Source of the DNA: Staphylococcus aureus | GTDB taxonomy: Bacteria > Bacillota > Bacilli > Staphylococcales > Staphylococcaceae | Length of the DNA stretch: 64,000 nt | NCBI RefSeq assembly: GCF_001027105.1 | Contig: NZ_CP011526.1 | Coordinates: 2,480,001 to 2,544,000, forward strand | Reading direction: 5' to 3' | Shown here: positions 53,288-63,837 of the stretch, in pieces | How the letters are laid out: the number at the start of each line of letters is the position of its first letter | Numbering within the stretch: position 1 is the stretch's first letter | Position numbers and translations under genes: made by a program | Notes under the pieces: model-generated | Database searches by the model: none | What the model was told of the DNA's origin: nothing | Seen by the model: only the letters and a program-made list of their open reading frames with translations

Positions 53288-53348
53288 TAACTTAAAGTAT
53301 TAAATGTCTAAATACACACATATTCCATCGTAATTCAAAATCATTTTC

Positions 53349-53383
53349 AAATCCCTTCACCCAAATAATGGTGCGGGGATTTT
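53349..53383 (+). terminator. Terminator of the ABC transporter operon
   Basis: Stem AAATCCC..CACC / GGTG..GGGGATTT followed by TTTTC, 60 bases after the permease stop. Confidence 0.8.
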
Positions 53384-53577
53384 TTCATCCAAATTTTGGA
53401 AATTCCACATTTTACATATCGTAATTTTTTAGGAAACTAGTGAATATAACAAATCCCTCCTCTCATTTTTAAAATAGATATATCACTTCCCCACTTTTAC
53501 TTAACTAAACTGCAACGGTTCCTAATACCAAAATCCTGCCCTCTATTTTTATCAATTCAAGCATACTTATTGAAAAA

Positions 53578-53615
53578 TGTTAACGTTTTCTTGATAATCA
53601 TTGTAAGCGCATTTA
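53578..53615. promoter_or_regulatory. Two cre-like sites upstream of fbp
   Basis: TGTTAACGTTTTCT (53578-53591) has one mismatch and TGTAAGCGCATTTA (53602-53615) two mismatches to TGWAARCGYTWNCW. CcpA repression would suit a gluconeogenic gene. Not known to me as tested sites. Confidence 0.45.
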
Positions 53616-53659
53616 TTTTATAAACTAACGTTTGAAATATACTACAGGAGTGACACGTA

Positions 53660-55624
53660 ATGACTCAAATTACTGAAAAAGAATTAAAAAAGAAGTATTT
53701 AGATTTACTATCCCAAAATTTTGATACTCCAGAAAAACTTGCAACTGAAATTATCAATTTAGAATCAATTTTAGAATTACCTAAAGGTACGGAACATTTC
53801 GTCAGCGATTTACATGGTGAATATGAAGCTTTCCAACACGTATTACGCAACGGTTCTGGGAACGTGCGAGCGAAAATCAATGATATTTTCAAAGAGAGAC
53901 TTTCAACTAAGGAGCTTAATGACTTAACTGCTCTTGTCTACTATCCAGAAGACAAATTAAAATTGATTAAAAGTGATTTCCAAAATTGCGGTCAACTTAA
54001 TGTCTGGTATATCACAACAATCGAACATTTAATTGAGTTAATTAAATATTGTTCTTCAAAATATACGCGTTCAAAACTGCGTAAAGCATTGCCAAAACAA
54101 TACGTTTATATTATTGAGGAACTACTGTATAAAAGTAATGAATATCAAAATAAAAAATCATATTACGAAACACTTGTTAACCAAGTAATTGAACTTAAAC
54201 AGGCAGATGATTTAATTATTGGACTCGCTTATTCCGTACAACGCTTAGTCGTCGATCATTTACACGTTGTCGGTGATATTTATGATCGTGGACCACAACC
54301 AGATAAAATTATGGATACACTGATTAATTATCATTCCCTAGATATTCAATGGGGTAATCATGATGTGCTTTGGGTTGGAGCCTATGCTGGGTCAAAAGTA
54401 TGCTTAGCAAACTTACTTCGAATTTGTGCACGTTATGATAATTTAGATATTATCGAAGACGCTTATGGCATTAATTTAAGACCACTGCTTACTTTAGCTG
54501 AAAAATACTATGACGCAGATAATCCTGCTTTTAAGCCTAAAAAAAGACCTGACAAACACGAACGTTTAACTCAACGTGAAGAAAGTCAAATTACTAAAAT
54601 TCATCAAGCTATTGCGATGATTCAATTCAAGTTAGAAATACCAATTATTAAACGTCGTCCAAATTTCGAAATGGAAGAACGTCTTGTGCTTGAAAAGGTT
54701 AATTATGATACAAATGAAATTACAGTTTATGGTAATACATACCCATTGAAAGACACATGTTTCCAAACTGTCAATCGTGATAATCCAGCAGAATTACTAC
54801 CTGAAGAAGAAGAAGTCATGAATAAACTATTATTGTCATTCCAACAATCTGAAAAATTACGTCGTCATATGTCTTTCTTGATGCGTAAAGGCTCTCTTTA
54901 CTTACCATATAATGGCAATTTACTCATTCATGGTTGTATTCCAGTTGATGAAAATGGTGAGATGGAATCATTTGAAATTGATGGTCATACTTACAGCGGC
55001 CAAGAATTATTAGATGTGTTTGAGTATCATGTCCGTAAATCATTTGATGAAAAAGAAAATACTGATGACTTATCGACGGATTTAGTTTGGTATTTATGGA
55101 CTGGGAAATATTCGTCACTATTTGGTAAACGTGCCATGACTACGTTTGAGCGATACTTTATTGCAGATAAAGCTTCTCATAAAGAAGAAAAGAATCCGTA
55201 CTATCATCTTCGTGAAGATGTGAATATGGTTCGTAAAATGCTCAGTGATTTCGGATTAAATCCAGATGAAGGACGCATTATTAATGGTCACACACCAGTG
55301 AAAGAAATCAATGGCGAAGATCCTATCAAGGCTGATGGAAAGATGCTTGTCATTGATGGTGGCTTTTCAAAAGCTTATCAGTCAACAACTGGCATTGCAG
55401 GCTATACACTATTGTATAATTCATTCGGTATGCAACTCGTTGCACACCAACAATTTAACGCTAAAGAAAAAATACTTTCCGAAGGTATCGATGAACTTTC
55501 TATAAAGCGCGTCGTAGATAAAGAATTACAACGTAAGAAGATTCGTGATACCAATATTGGTAAAGATCTTCAAGCTCAAATAGATATTTTGAAAATGTTA
55601 ATGCATGATCGTTACTTAGACTAA
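53660..55624 (+). CDS. fbp: Class III fructose-1,6-bisphosphatase
   Basis: Gluconeogenic hydrolysis of fructose 1,6-bisphosphate; 654 aa, the size of the Firmicute YydE/Fbp class. Metallophosphatase motifs in order: [12 protein letters not shown] (about 43), [13 protein letters not shown] (about 204), [11 protein letters not shown] (about 231) and [10 protein letters not shown] (about 540). GGAG lies 8-9 bases before the ATG. Monocistronic. Intact. Confidence 0.95.
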   Translation: MTQITEKELKKKYLDLLSQNFDTPEKLATEIINLESILELPKGTEHFVSDLHGEYEAFQHVLRNGSGNVRAKINDIFKERLSTKELNDLTALVYYPEDKLKLIKSDFQNCGQLNVWYITTIEHLIELIKYCSSKYTRSKLRKALPKQYVYIIEELLYKSNEYQNKKSYYETLVNQVIELKQADDLIIGLAYSVQRLVVDHLHVVGDIYDRGPQPDKIMDTLINYHSLDIQWGNHDVLWVGAYAGSKVCLANLLRICARYDNLDIIEDAYGINLRPLLTLAEKYYDADNPAFKPKKRPDKHERLTQREESQITKIHQAIAMIQFKLEIPIIKRRPNFEMEERLVLEKVNYDTNEITVYGNTYPLKDTCFQTVNRDNPAELLPEEEEVMNKLLLSFQQSEKLRRHMSFLMRKGSLYLPYNGNLLIHGCIPVDENGEMESFEIDGHTYSGQELLDVFEYHVRKSFDEKENTDDLSTDLVWYLWTGKYSSLFGKRAMTTFERYFIADKASHKEEKNPYYHLREDVNMVRKMLSDFGLNPDEGRIINGHTPVKEINGEDPIKADGKMLVIDGGFSKAYQSTTGIAGYTLLYNSFGMQLVAHQQFNAKEKILSEGIDELSIKRVVDKELQRKKIRDTNIGKDLQAQIDILKMLMHDRYLD

Positions 55625-55647
55625 AGACGACATTTGATGCATGTATC

Positions 55648-55707
55648 GTGCACTTATTTAGTGGTACTGTGTTTACGCATTGGCTACGCAAACACGATGA
55701 TAAATAG
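55648..55707 (+). pseudogene. Decayed SprA/PepA-like type I toxin ORF
   Basis: A frame from GTG 55648 reads [19 protein letters not shown] and stops, close to the C-terminal half of PepA-type toxins (SG..VAFF.HWLR.R.....K). There is no membrane-spanning N-terminal half, no ATG and no Shine-Dalgarno; it begins 24 bases after the fbp stop. The spacing from its stop to the downstream antisense-RNA terminator is as in SprA loci. I read it as a truncated toxin relic. Confidence 0.6.
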
Positions 55708-55722
55708 GCGACCTAGCTACAC

Positions 55723-55786
55723 CGAAAAAAATCCCCTCACTATTGCGAGTAGTGAGGGGATTGGTGTATCTATGCTAATTCCTGTT
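55723..55786 (-). ncRNA. SprA antitoxin-like small antisense RNA
   Basis: Minus-strand TATAAT at 55798-55793; about 64 nt downstream a perfect-looking terminator, AATCCCCTCACTA / TAGTGAGGGGATT (55730-55762) followed by TTTTTTCGG. Hairpin sequence, size and position behind a PepA-like frame match the SprA1AS family of S. aureus type I antitoxin RNAs, which pair in trans with toxin mRNA through their 5' part. The -35 element is poor. Confidence 0.65.
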
Positions 55787-55967
55787 AACTGTATTATAAC
55801 AACTTTACAGCAAAAAAATGCAAAATCAACTAATAAATTAATGAAATGACCGACACCCTCGCTTCTACTCCAATTTAACAAAATACTATATTAGTACTAT
55901 ATTTTTCATTAACATGTATGTTACATTTTCTATATTACTTAAAATTACGAAGGGACATTTTTAAATC

Positions 55968-57047
55968 ATGCGTATCTTAAAAGAGTCCATTATTGTGGCA
56001 TTTGCCTTTGTTGGTGTTGTCGTTGGTGCCGGCTTTGCTACTGGTCAAGAAATTTTCCAGTTTTTCACAAGTCATGGCGCATATAGCATTTCAGGCATTA
56101 TTGTAACAGGACTATTGATTACTTTAGGTGGAATGGTTGTCATGCATACAGGTCATCATCTAAAGTCCAGAAATCATTCTGATTCAATTAACTATTTCTT
56201 ATACCCCTCTATTGCAAGAGGTTTTGATATTATTTTAACAATGTTTATGTTGTCTTTAGCTATTATTATGACTGCAGGTGGTGCGTCAACCATTCATCAA
56301 AGTTTCAACTTACCGTATTGGCTGAGCGCACTCATATTAGTCGCCTTTATTTTAGCAACACTGTTTCTAAAATTCGATCGTTTAATTGCTGTGCTTGGCG
56401 GTGTTACCCCATTTTTAATTGCGATTGTCATTATGATTGCGGTCTACTATTTCACAACAAGTCATCTTGATTTTACTGCCGCTAATAATGATGCTCAGAT
56501 TCATAAGCAGAAATCATTATCACCTGGATGGTGGTTTGATGCGATTAACTATGCAAGCTTGCAAATTGCTGCTGCCTTCAGCTTCTTATCAGTGATGGGT
56601 AGTAAAGTTAAATATCGTGACTCAACGTTATACGGGGGCTTGATTGGCGGTTTAATCATTACATTTTTACTCATGATGATTAATCTAGGTTTAATTTCTC
56701 AATTCGATAAAATTAAACACGTAGATCTACCTACATTAAAATTAGCGACACAAATGTCTCCGTCAATTGGTATTATTATGTCTGTCATTATGATACTTGT
56801 CATCTACAATACTGTTGTTGGATTAATGTATGCATTTGCGTCACGTTTCAGCGTTCCATTCAGCAGACGTTACTTCATCATTATTATTACAATGGCTGTC
56901 ATCACTTATATTAGTACATTTATCGGTTTCATTTCATTAATTGGAAAAGTATTCCCTATTATGGGATTGTTCGGTTTCATCTTACTCATACCTGTACTCT
57001 ATAAAGGTTTAATTAAGCGTATTACCGGCAAATCTCATATCGATTAA
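55968..57047 (+). CDS. YkvI-family membrane transporter
   Basis: 359 aa, about ten membrane helices; begins ESIIVAFAFVGVVVGAGFAT-GQEI, the typical YkvI/LeuT-fold first helix with an unwound GAGFATG, so an amino-acid or similar solute transporter is likely. GAAGGGAC lies about 10 bases upstream of the ATG. Substrate unknown. Confidence 0.88.
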   Translation: MRILKESIIVAFAFVGVVVGAGFATGQEIFQFFTSHGAYSISGIIVTGLLITLGGMVVMHTGHHLKSRNHSDSINYFLYPSIARGFDIILTMFMLSLAIIMTAGGASTIHQSFNLPYWLSALILVAFILATLFLKFDRLIAVLGGVTPFLIAIVIMIAVYYFTTSHLDFTAANNDAQIHKQKSLSPGWWFDAINYASLQIAAAFSFLSVMGSKVKYRDSTLYGGLIGGLIITFLLMMINLGLISQFDKIKHVDLPTLKLATQMSPSIGIIMSVIMILVIYNTVVGLMYAFASRFSVPFSRRYFIIIITMAVITYISTFIGFISLIGKVFPIMGLFGFILLIPVLYKGLIKRITGKSHID

Positions 57048-57094
57048 AATATCTATACTATTGTAAAATTTAGTACAGCACTTCAAAATCAAAA

Positions 57095-57138
57095 AAGCGG
57101 GCAGATGAAAAGTAAAAATCTTTTCCATCTGTCCGCTT
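57095..57138. terminator. Bidirectional terminator between the YkvI gene and mhqD
   Basis: Stem AAGCGGGCAGATGAAAAG / CTTTTCCATCTGTCCGCTT with T/A runs on both sides, between convergent genes. Confidence 0.9.
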
Positions 57139-57151
57139 CTTAATAGAACTG

Positions 57152-57745
57152 TTATTTCCCAAGTATTTGTTGACCAGCCGTTAATCCAGTTTCTGTAATT
57201 TCATGGCCCTTCACCCAAACTTCTTCGACTTGTGCCCCACGTGTATTAAACAAGTTAATGACTTGTTCACTTGCAGCTAATGGCACAATTGGATCATGTT
57301 TCCCCATAGAAAGCAACACACTGACATCTGATAAATCCTTTGTTGACGTTACTTCAACTGGGTATAACGGTGCATATAACAATGCTTTTTTAAATGGTGC
57401 TTCTGAACGCAACATTAAGTTAATCGCTATATTTGATCCATTTGAAAATCCAACAAGTACTGCTTTTTCAATATCAAAATCATAACGTTCAGCAGCTTCT
57501 TTAATGAACGTCAACAATTCTTGTCCACGAAATGCCAAATCTTCTTCATCATAAACACCTTCACCAAGACGTTTGAAATAACGGTTCATCCCATTTTCTG
57601 AAACTTGTCCTCTAATACTTAACAAGTGATAATTTTCATTCAATGCTTCGCCTAACGGTAATAAATCGAACTCATCACCACCTGTACCATGCAATAATAT
57701 TAGTGTTGGCGCACCATTTTGTCCTTCTCTAAAAATATGTTCCAT
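57152..57745 (-). CDS. mhqD: MhqD, carboxylesterase/phospholipase-like alpha/beta hydrolase
   Basis: 197 aa; ATG 57745 with GAGGAGG seven bases upstream. Oxyanion LHGTGGDEFDLLPLGEAL, nucleophile Ser in VGFSNGSNIA, Asp in KHDPIVP and His in KGHEITE. Last gene of the mhqRED operon, which protects against quinones and electrophiles; the hydrolase substrate is unknown. Starts 21 bases after mhqE. Confidence 0.9.
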   Translation of the reverse strand: MEHIFREGQNGAPTLILLHGTGGDEFDLLPLGEALNENYHLLSIRGQVSENGMNRYFKRLGEGVYDEEDLAFRGQELLTFIKEAAERYDFDIEKAVLVGFSNGSNIAINLMLRSEAPFKKALLYAPLYPVEVTSTKDLSDVSVLLSMGKHDPIVPLAASEQVINLFNTRGAQVEEVWVKGHEITETGLTAGQQILGK

Positions 57746-57766
57746 CACAAATCCTCCTCATTCCAA

Positions 57767-58735
57767 TTAACCATGTTGACGCTTCGTATTAAAAGGTCTA
57801 ACTTCCGATTCAATATATTCTCTTTTATTTTCTAAAAATGGTGGTAAGGATAACCCTTCGCCTAATGTTTCATAAGGTTCATCTTCCATAAATCCTGGTC
57901 CATCTGTTGAAATTTCTATTAAAATATGCCCCACACGTGCATATAATGCTTCAAAATAGAAACGATTAACGATGCCTGAGTTATTAATACCTACCTCTTT
58001 ATATTTCGTTGCCCACGCTTCTATTGCATCATGATCTTTCACACGAAATGACACATGATGTACCTCACCATAACCTTGACGTGCTGCTGGCCCTTTATCA
58101 TCTTTTATTAAGATTACCTGGCCACCATTGCCTCCTTCGCCAACTTCAAGTAATGCGACATTATCTTCATGCGCAATAGTTGTCATACCGTAAACAGTCT
58201 CTAAAATATTTTTAAAGTCGTCAAAATAACTTACTTTAATTTCAATGGGGCCTAATCCATAAATCGCTTTATCTACTGGAACCGGTCCATTCTTCCAAGG
58301 TACACCAGGTGCTACCCCTTCATTTAACTCATCTGAAATTAATTGATACACTTGGCCATCGACTTCTTCAAATGGCAACACTTTTTTACCAAATAATTCT
58401 TGAATACCTTCGTGTTTAACACCAAACTCATCAAAGCGCTGTTCATAATATGTTAATGCGTCATCGTTAGGCACTCTAAAAGACGGTCTTGTAATGGAAT
58501 TTGTTCCTGCCTGCCCTTTTGTAATATTTGGAAAATCAAAGAACGTCATGTCTGTACCTGCCGAACCTACATCATCTGCAAAAAAAGTATGATACGTATA
58601 AATATCATCTTGATTGACTGTCTTTTTAACTAAACGCATGCCTAGTACTTCTGTAAAAAATTTATAATTACGTTCTGCATCATCTGTCATTGCAGTAACA
58701 TGGTGAATACCTAGTAATTCATGATTATTTATCAT
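57767..58735 (-). CDS. mhqE: MhqE, ring-cleaving dioxygenase (VOC family)
   Basis: 322 aa with two glyoxalase/VOC units: LLGIHHVTAMTDDAERNYKF at the N-terminus and EVHHVSFRVKDHDAIEAWAT at about 220, plus ILIEISTDGPGF, giving the His/His/Glu metal set. Proposed to open the ring of hydroquinones or catechols. It has its own MhqR box upstream, in addition to the one before mhqR. Confidence 0.92.
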   Translation of the reverse strand: MINNHELLGIHHVTAMTDDAERNYKFFTEVLGMRLVKKTVNQDDIYTYHTFFADDVGSAGTDMTFFDFPNITKGQAGTNSITRPSFRVPNDDALTYYEQRFDEFGVKHEGIQELFGKKVLPFEEVDGQVYQLISDELNEGVAPGVPWKNGPVPVDKAIYGLGPIEIKVSYFDDFKNILETVYGMTTIAHEDNVALLEVGEGGNGGQVILIKDDKGPAARQGYGEVHHVSFRVKDHDAIEAWATKYKEVGINNSGIVNRFYFEALYARVGHILIEISTDGPGFMEDEPYETLGEGLSLPPFLENKREYIESEVRPFNTKRQHG

Positions 58736-58767
58736 TTTATATACCCTCTTTATATTTTTAGTGCATT

Positions 58768-58785
58768 TATCTCGAAATCGAGATA
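58768..58785. promoter_or_regulatory. MhqR operator between mhqR and mhqE
   Basis: Palindrome TATCTCGAAATCGAGATA (8-bp arms around AA), the MhqR box. It lies 33 bases before the mhqE start and implies a second, internal regulated promoter. Confidence 0.85.
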
Positions 58786-58812
58786 CTTTAATGTAAATTT
58801 TTAGTGCACGCC

Positions 58813-59268
<456 letters not shown>

Positions 59269-59269
59269 T

Positions 59270-59287
59270 TATTTCGATTTCGAGATA
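59270..59287. promoter_or_regulatory. MhqR operator upstream of mhqR
   Basis: TATTTCGATTTCGAGATA, the same box as at 58768 in the other orientation with one arm mismatch; 23 bases before the mhqR start. Supports autoregulation. Confidence 0.82.
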
Positions 59288-59473
59288 AATTATATAGCTG
59301 AATAGATTTAATGTCAAGATACGTGTTTTCATCTTCATTTCAAACTGTGCTTAATAAAAACGACTACATAGATGTGGCAATGTCGTCACATGACTGTCAT
59401 GCACCTTTGACTTCGTTTAAGTTAAAATAGAATAGGGAAATACTATAATCAATCATGATAGGAGTTGATATGT

Positions 59474-59758
59474 ATGAGTAACCTTGAAATCAAACAAGGC
59501 GAGAACAAATTCTATATTGGTGATGATGAAAATAATGCTTTAGCTGAAATCACATACCGTTTTGTGGATAATAATGAAATTAACATTGATCATACAGGCG
59601 TATCTGATGAACTTGGTGGTCAAGGTGTTGGCAAAAAACTACTTAAAGCAGTTGTTGAACACGCTCGAGAAAATAATTTGAAAATTATTGCCTCATGTTC
59701 ATTTGCCAAACATATGTTAGAAAAAGAAGATTCATATCAAGATGTATATCTTGGTTAA
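59474..59758 (+). CDS. Small GNAT-type acetyltransferase (YidJ-like)
   Basis: 94 aa from ATG 59474, GGAG nine bases upstream. Compact GNAT fold: ITYRFVDNNEINIDHTGVSD and the acetyl-CoA loop LGGQGVGKKLLKAVVEHARE, then CSFAKHML. These short COG2388 proteins may acetylate a small molecule; target unknown. Own terminator follows. Confidence 0.87.
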   Translation: MSNLEIKQGENKFYIGDDENNALAEITYRFVDNNEINIDHTGVSDELGGQGVGKKLLKAVVEHARENNLKIIASCSFAKHMLEKEDSYQDVYLG

Positions 59759-59767
59759 ATAAATTTT

Positions 59768-59797
59768 GCGATGGTGCAACTGTACCATCGCTTTTTT
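59768..59797 (+). terminator. Terminator of the GNAT gene
   Basis: Stem GCGATGGT / ACCATCGC with an 8-base loop, then TTTTTTG. Confidence 0.9.
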
Positions 59798-59928
59798 GTT
59801 CGCATCAATATAAAATTGCAAAACGACTAGTTATTTTGCATTTCAAACTTTATGCTATCAATTCATTTTCTTTTCTGGTATACTTTTTATACTAACTTAT
59901 AGAAAAATAGAAAAAGAGGCGATGCATA

Positions 59929-60735
59929 ATGGCATTTCACGATAAAACAGCAACACAAGTGACAAACATTGTACTGAACGTAAGAGACTTAGACTTAATG
60001 ACAACATTTTACAAAAACATTTTAGGACTATCCGTTAAAAGTTCTGACGATAATACAACCGTATTATCTGTTGGGACTGGTGGCCATACTCTAACGTTAC
60101 ATTTATTAGAAGACGGCCGTCAGACTTCCCCACGTGAAGCAGGGCTTTTTCATATAGCATTTTTATTACCAACTACTGAGGATCTAGCTAACTTCTTATA
60201 TTTCGTGGCACAAAAAAATATGGGCATCGGCGCTGGTGATCATTTAGTAAGTGAAGCTTTATATTTCAACGACCCCGAAGGTAATGGTATTGAAGTCTAT
60301 CGCGATAGACCTTCATCTTCATGGGAATGGCAAAATGGCAAAGTTAAAATGGATACTTTAGAAGTTGATAGCCAAACCTTATTAACACATCGTACTGATG
60401 AAGGTTGGCAAGGAATGCCAGCAAAAGGCATGATTGGACACTTACATTTAAAAACACATGATTTAGACGCAGCATATCAATGTTACATTGAACAATTAGG
60501 ATTCCAACATGTGTCTGATTTTCCACGTGCGCTATTTATGTCAACGAATCATTATCACCATCATATTGCTGCTAATACTTGGCAATCCAATCAAGCAAGA
60601 CAAAACAATTCACAAAGTTATGGATTAACACATGTTGATATTTATCAACCCGACGCCTCAACACATACATTTACGGCACCAGAAGGGTTTGACATCACAG
60701 TTCATTCAAATACTGACCTTGTTCCAGAAAAATAA
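59929..60735 (+). CDS. CatE-like catechol dioxygenase / VOC protein
   Basis: 268 aa with two glyoxalase-type units (TNIVLNVRDLDLMTTFYKNI and GHLHLKTHDLDAAYQCYIEQ) and FNDPEGNGIEVYRDRP in the first. The arrangement matches CatE-type extradiol dioxygenases of Bacillus. Its position next to mhqRED and the nitroreductase suggests a part in quinone detoxification, but no MhqR box is seen before it. GAGGCG about 8 bases before ATG. Confidence 0.87.
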   Translation: MAFHDKTATQVTNIVLNVRDLDLMTTFYKNILGLSVKSSDDNTTVLSVGTGGHTLTLHLLEDGRQTSPREAGLFHIAFLLPTTEDLANFLYFVAQKNMGIGAGDHLVSEALYFNDPEGNGIEVYRDRPSSSWEWQNGKVKMDTLEVDSQTLLTHRTDEGWQGMPAKGMIGHLHLKTHDLDAAYQCYIEQLGFQHVSDFPRALFMSTNHYHHHIAANTWQSNQARQNNSQSYGLTHVDIYQPDASTHTFTAPEGFDITVHSNTDLVPEK

Positions 60736-60770
60736 TCATCCATACTTTATTAATACAATTTTTTCACGCA

Positions 60771-60808
60771 AAAGCCTGCGATTCATTTATGTAATCGCAG
60801 GCTTTTTT
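60771..60808 (+). terminator. Terminator of the CatE-like gene
   Basis: Stem AAAGCCTGCGATT / AATCGCAGGCTTT followed by TTTAT. Confidence 0.9.
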
Positions 60809-60854
60809 ATTGCTAACTTTTTAATTTTATATATTTAGACATACGGTATTCTAT

Positions 60855-61526
60855 TTATTCTTTTGGTCCAACCCATTCAATAACATCTTCATAAGCTTGG
60901 CGTGTTTTATTTTTCGGTGGCTCTTGTTGTCTGTAGCCAAATGCGACCATCACTGATAAACCAAATTGCTCAGTATCTAAGATCCCTTTATTTGCTAAAA
61001 TGTCTGTCACTGTATCCAGACTAAAACCTTCCATCGGACATGAATCAATACCTAACAATGCGGCTGTCGTCATCATATTGCCTAATGCAATATACGTTTG
61101 TTTACTTGACCAGTCATACAAGGCTTGATCATTATCAGAAATATGGAAATCTGCTTGGAATGCATCGAATTTTTGTTCAACAGCTGGAATCGTTTGTGCC
61201 TCATATTTTTTAATATCTCTTAACATATGTTGTACATACGGTGATCTTGACGTTACATTTTTACGCGCAAAAATTAGCACAAAATGGCTCGCTGTATCTA
61301 ATTGTTTTGCTGCGCCCCAACTGTGCGCTTTTAATTCATCACGTAACGCTTGATCTTGAATCACGACAAACTTCCAAGGTTCTAACCCAAGAGAACTTGG
61401 AGACAATCTACCTGACTCTAATATTGTTTCAAAATCTTCTTTCGAAACTTTCTTTTGTGGATCGAATTGCTTAGTCGCATGTCTGAAATGAAATGCATCC
61501 ATAATTGTTTGATTCATATTGCTCAT
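60855..61526 (-). CDS. Nitroreductase-family NAD(P)H oxidoreductase
   Basis: 223 aa FMN enzyme, NfsB-like: [20 protein letters not shown] (FMN phosphate arginine), [20 protein letters not shown] and [17 protein letters not shown] 61526 has GGGAGG nine bases upstream. Reduces nitroaromatics or quinones; fits the electrophile-stress neighbourhood. Monocistronic. Confidence 0.9.
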
Positions 61527-61691
61527 TGAACATAGCCTCCCATTTTTATATTTATTGCTATACAAATTATACTTCATGTTTTAAAAAGACTAAAGTAATC
61601 CGTTTGCAATTCACTATAACTTGTGCACATGTTATAAGTTTTCTGCAATAAAACACACTTTTGAATTTTGGGAAATTTAGTGTTATAATAT

Positions 61692-61709
61692 ATTTGTGAT
61701 ATTTTTCAC
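61692..61709. promoter_or_regulatory. Rex-like operator upstream of ddh
   Basis: TTGTGA-N5-TCACAA at about 61692-61709. Rex, the NADH-sensing repressor, binds TTGTGA-W6-TCACAA before fermentation genes in S. aureus; this site has a centre one base shorter or shifted, so the match is good but not perfect. Confidence 0.65.
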
Positions 61710-61795
61710 AATTAAATTGTGGCGTGATTTTAATGTGCATAATCTTTAATTTCACTCATTTACTTTTCAATCTTTTAAAAGCGAGGTTTTTAATA

Positions 61796-62788
61796 ATGAC
61801 AAAAATTATGTTCTTTGGTACGCGTGATTATGAGAAAGAGATGGCATTAAATTGGGGGAAAAAGAATAATGTCGAAGTAACTACTTCTAAAGAGCTATTA
61901 TCAAGTGCTACAGTCGATCAATTAAAAGATTACGATGGCGTAACTACAATGCAATTTGGTAAGTTAGAAAATGACGTTTATCCTAAATTAGAATCTTACG
62001 GTATTAAACAAATTGCACAACGTACTGCTGGATTTGATATGTATGATTTAGATTTAGCTAAAAAACACAATATTGTGATATCTAACGTTCCTAGTTATTC
62101 ACCTGAAACAATTGCAGAGTATTCTGTTTCTATCGCCCTACAATTAGTGCGTCGCTTCCCAGATATTGAACGCCGTGTACAAGCACATGATTTTACTTGG
62201 CAAGCAGAAATCATGTCTAAACCAGTTAAAAATATGACTGTTGCAATTATTGGTACGGGTCGTATCGGTGCTGCTACAGCTAAAATATATGCAGGATTTG
62301 GTGCTACAATTACAGCTTATGACGCCTATCCTAATAAAGATTTAGACTTTTTAACTTATAAAGATAGTGTTAAAGAAGCTATTAAAGATGCCGATATTAT
62401 TTCTTTACATGTTCCAGCGAACAAAGAAAGCTATCATTTATTCGATAAAGCAATGTTTGATCATGTGAAAAAAGGTGCAATCTTAGTTAACGCAGCACGT
62501 GGTGCAGTCATCAATACACCTGATTTAATCGCTGCAGTGAACGATGGTACTTTGTTAGGTGCTGCGATTGATACTTATGAAAATGAAGCAGCATACTTCA
62601 CAAATGACTGGACTAATAAAGACATTGACGATAAAACATTATTAGAGTTAATCGAACATGAAAGAATTTTAGTAACACCACATATTGCTTTCTTCTCTGA
62701 TGAAGCAGTACAAAACCTTGTTGAAGGTGGTTTAAACGCAGCATTATCTGTCATTAACACTGGTACATGTGAAACACGTTTAAATTAA
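61796..62788 (+). CDS. ddh: D-lactate dehydrogenase
   Basis: NADH-dependent reduction of pyruvate to D-lactate under fermentation. 330 aa, the usual size, starting [20 protein letters not shown] at ATG 61796 (GAGG nine bases upstream; upstream extension to 61724 rejected). NAD loop [18 protein letters not shown], catalytic Arg in [10 protein letters not shown], Glu in DTYENEA and His in [11 protein letters not shown]. The TTTGTGATATTTTTCACAAT stretch at 61691-61710 resembles a Rex operator (TTGTGANNNNNNTCACAA, here with a 5-base centre), which would give redox control. Confidence 0.94.
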
Positions 62789-62800
62789 TATATATATTTA

Positions 62801-62833
62801 AAAGCAAAGGCGCGCCATGTGCCTTTGCTTTTT
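62801..62833 (+). terminator. ddh terminator
   Basis: Stem AAAGCAAAGGC / GCCTTTGCTTT with a 9-base loop, then TTAT. Confidence 0.9.
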
Positions 62834-63036
62834 ATTTTGTATATCTGTATCAAAATCGATTTGATTAAAATCCGCTTTATTTTATCATCTATTCAAATGA
62901 TTTTAGTGCGCTTATTTTACTATGGCATTATTGCCTAACCTGTTTGAGATATATTAATATTTGATGATTCGTATTCAAAGTTTTCATTTAACATGTATTT
63001 AGTATCATGATAGCTGCTTCATTGATGATATACTAC

Positions 63037-63837
63037 CTACTTTTTCAACACTTCTTGTTCGATAATCGTTAATACACCCTGCTTATCATTACTTGGAGCG
63101 ACAGCAGAGGCAATATTGAACAATTCTTCATCATGACTATTTTCCATCACATAACTATGCTTAGCGAACGCTAACATATCTTTATCATTATTCGCATCTC
63201 CGAAGGCCATGAGCTCTGAAGGAGACATTTCCCATTTATCTAACAATCGTTTTAATGCCTGCCCTTTAGTCATGTTTGGCATAATAATATCAATGCTATC
63301 GTGCCCACTTGAGACAAGTTTAATATCATTGCTGAATTGCGTTGCTACTTCTTCGTCAACATTCGGATGCGTCTCACGATTAATATTAAATGCTATTTTG
63401 ACATAATCATCCTCAGGTAATTGCTGTAGACTGTCAATTTCTTTTAACTGATGATAATAAAATCTCGTATCTTCTTTAAACGCTTCAGAAGTATGTTTTA
63501 AAATATACGCGCTTTTCAAACCACAGATGACGAGTTGATCAATACTTTGCTTCATATTTAAGTAATCGACAACCTGTTGAAACACCTGACGATTAAAGCT
63601 TTTATAATTATATAACTCATTGCCATTATAAATAACTGCACCATTTTCAGAAATAAAATACATATCTCTATCCCCGAAAATAGACTTCAACTTCGCATAT
63701 TGATTGCCACTCGCAGCAATAAATGTAATATCTCTATTTCTAAGTTCAGTAAAAATCGCTTCAAATCTAAGTTTATCATATGTCTTTTTTGAATCTAAAA
63801 ACGTCCCGTCCATATCTACCGCAATAGCCTTAACCAT
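63037..63837 (-). CDS. Cof-type HAD-superfamily phosphatase
   Basis: 266 aa from ATG 63837 (MVKAIAVDMDGTFLDSKKTY), with GAGGAGG six bases upstream; a longer frame to 63909 is not supported. Motif I DMDGT, motif II ASGNQ, motif III Lys in MTKGQALKRLL and motif IV AFGDANNDKDML, with a C2 cap between. Sugar-phosphate or FMN phosphatase-like; substrate unknown. Confidence 0.9.
   Translation of the reverse strand: MVKAIAVDMDGTFLDSKKTYDKLRFEAIFTELRNRDITFIAASGNQYAKLKSIFGDRDMYFISENGAVIYNGNELYNYKSFNRQVFQQVVDYLNMKQSIDQLVICGLKSAYILKHTSEAFKEDTRFYYHQLKEIDSLQQLPEDDYVKIAFNINRETHPNVDEEVATQFSNDIKLVSSGHDSIDIIMPNMTKGQALKRLLDKWEMSPSELMAFGDANNDKDMLAFAKHSYVMENSHDEELFNIASAVAPSNDKQGVLTIIEQEVLKK

Noticed and set aside
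55634..55849. 71-codon plus-strand frame behind fbp
   Set aside because: It reads through the antitoxin-RNA terminator in a different frame from the PepA-like end; no start signal.
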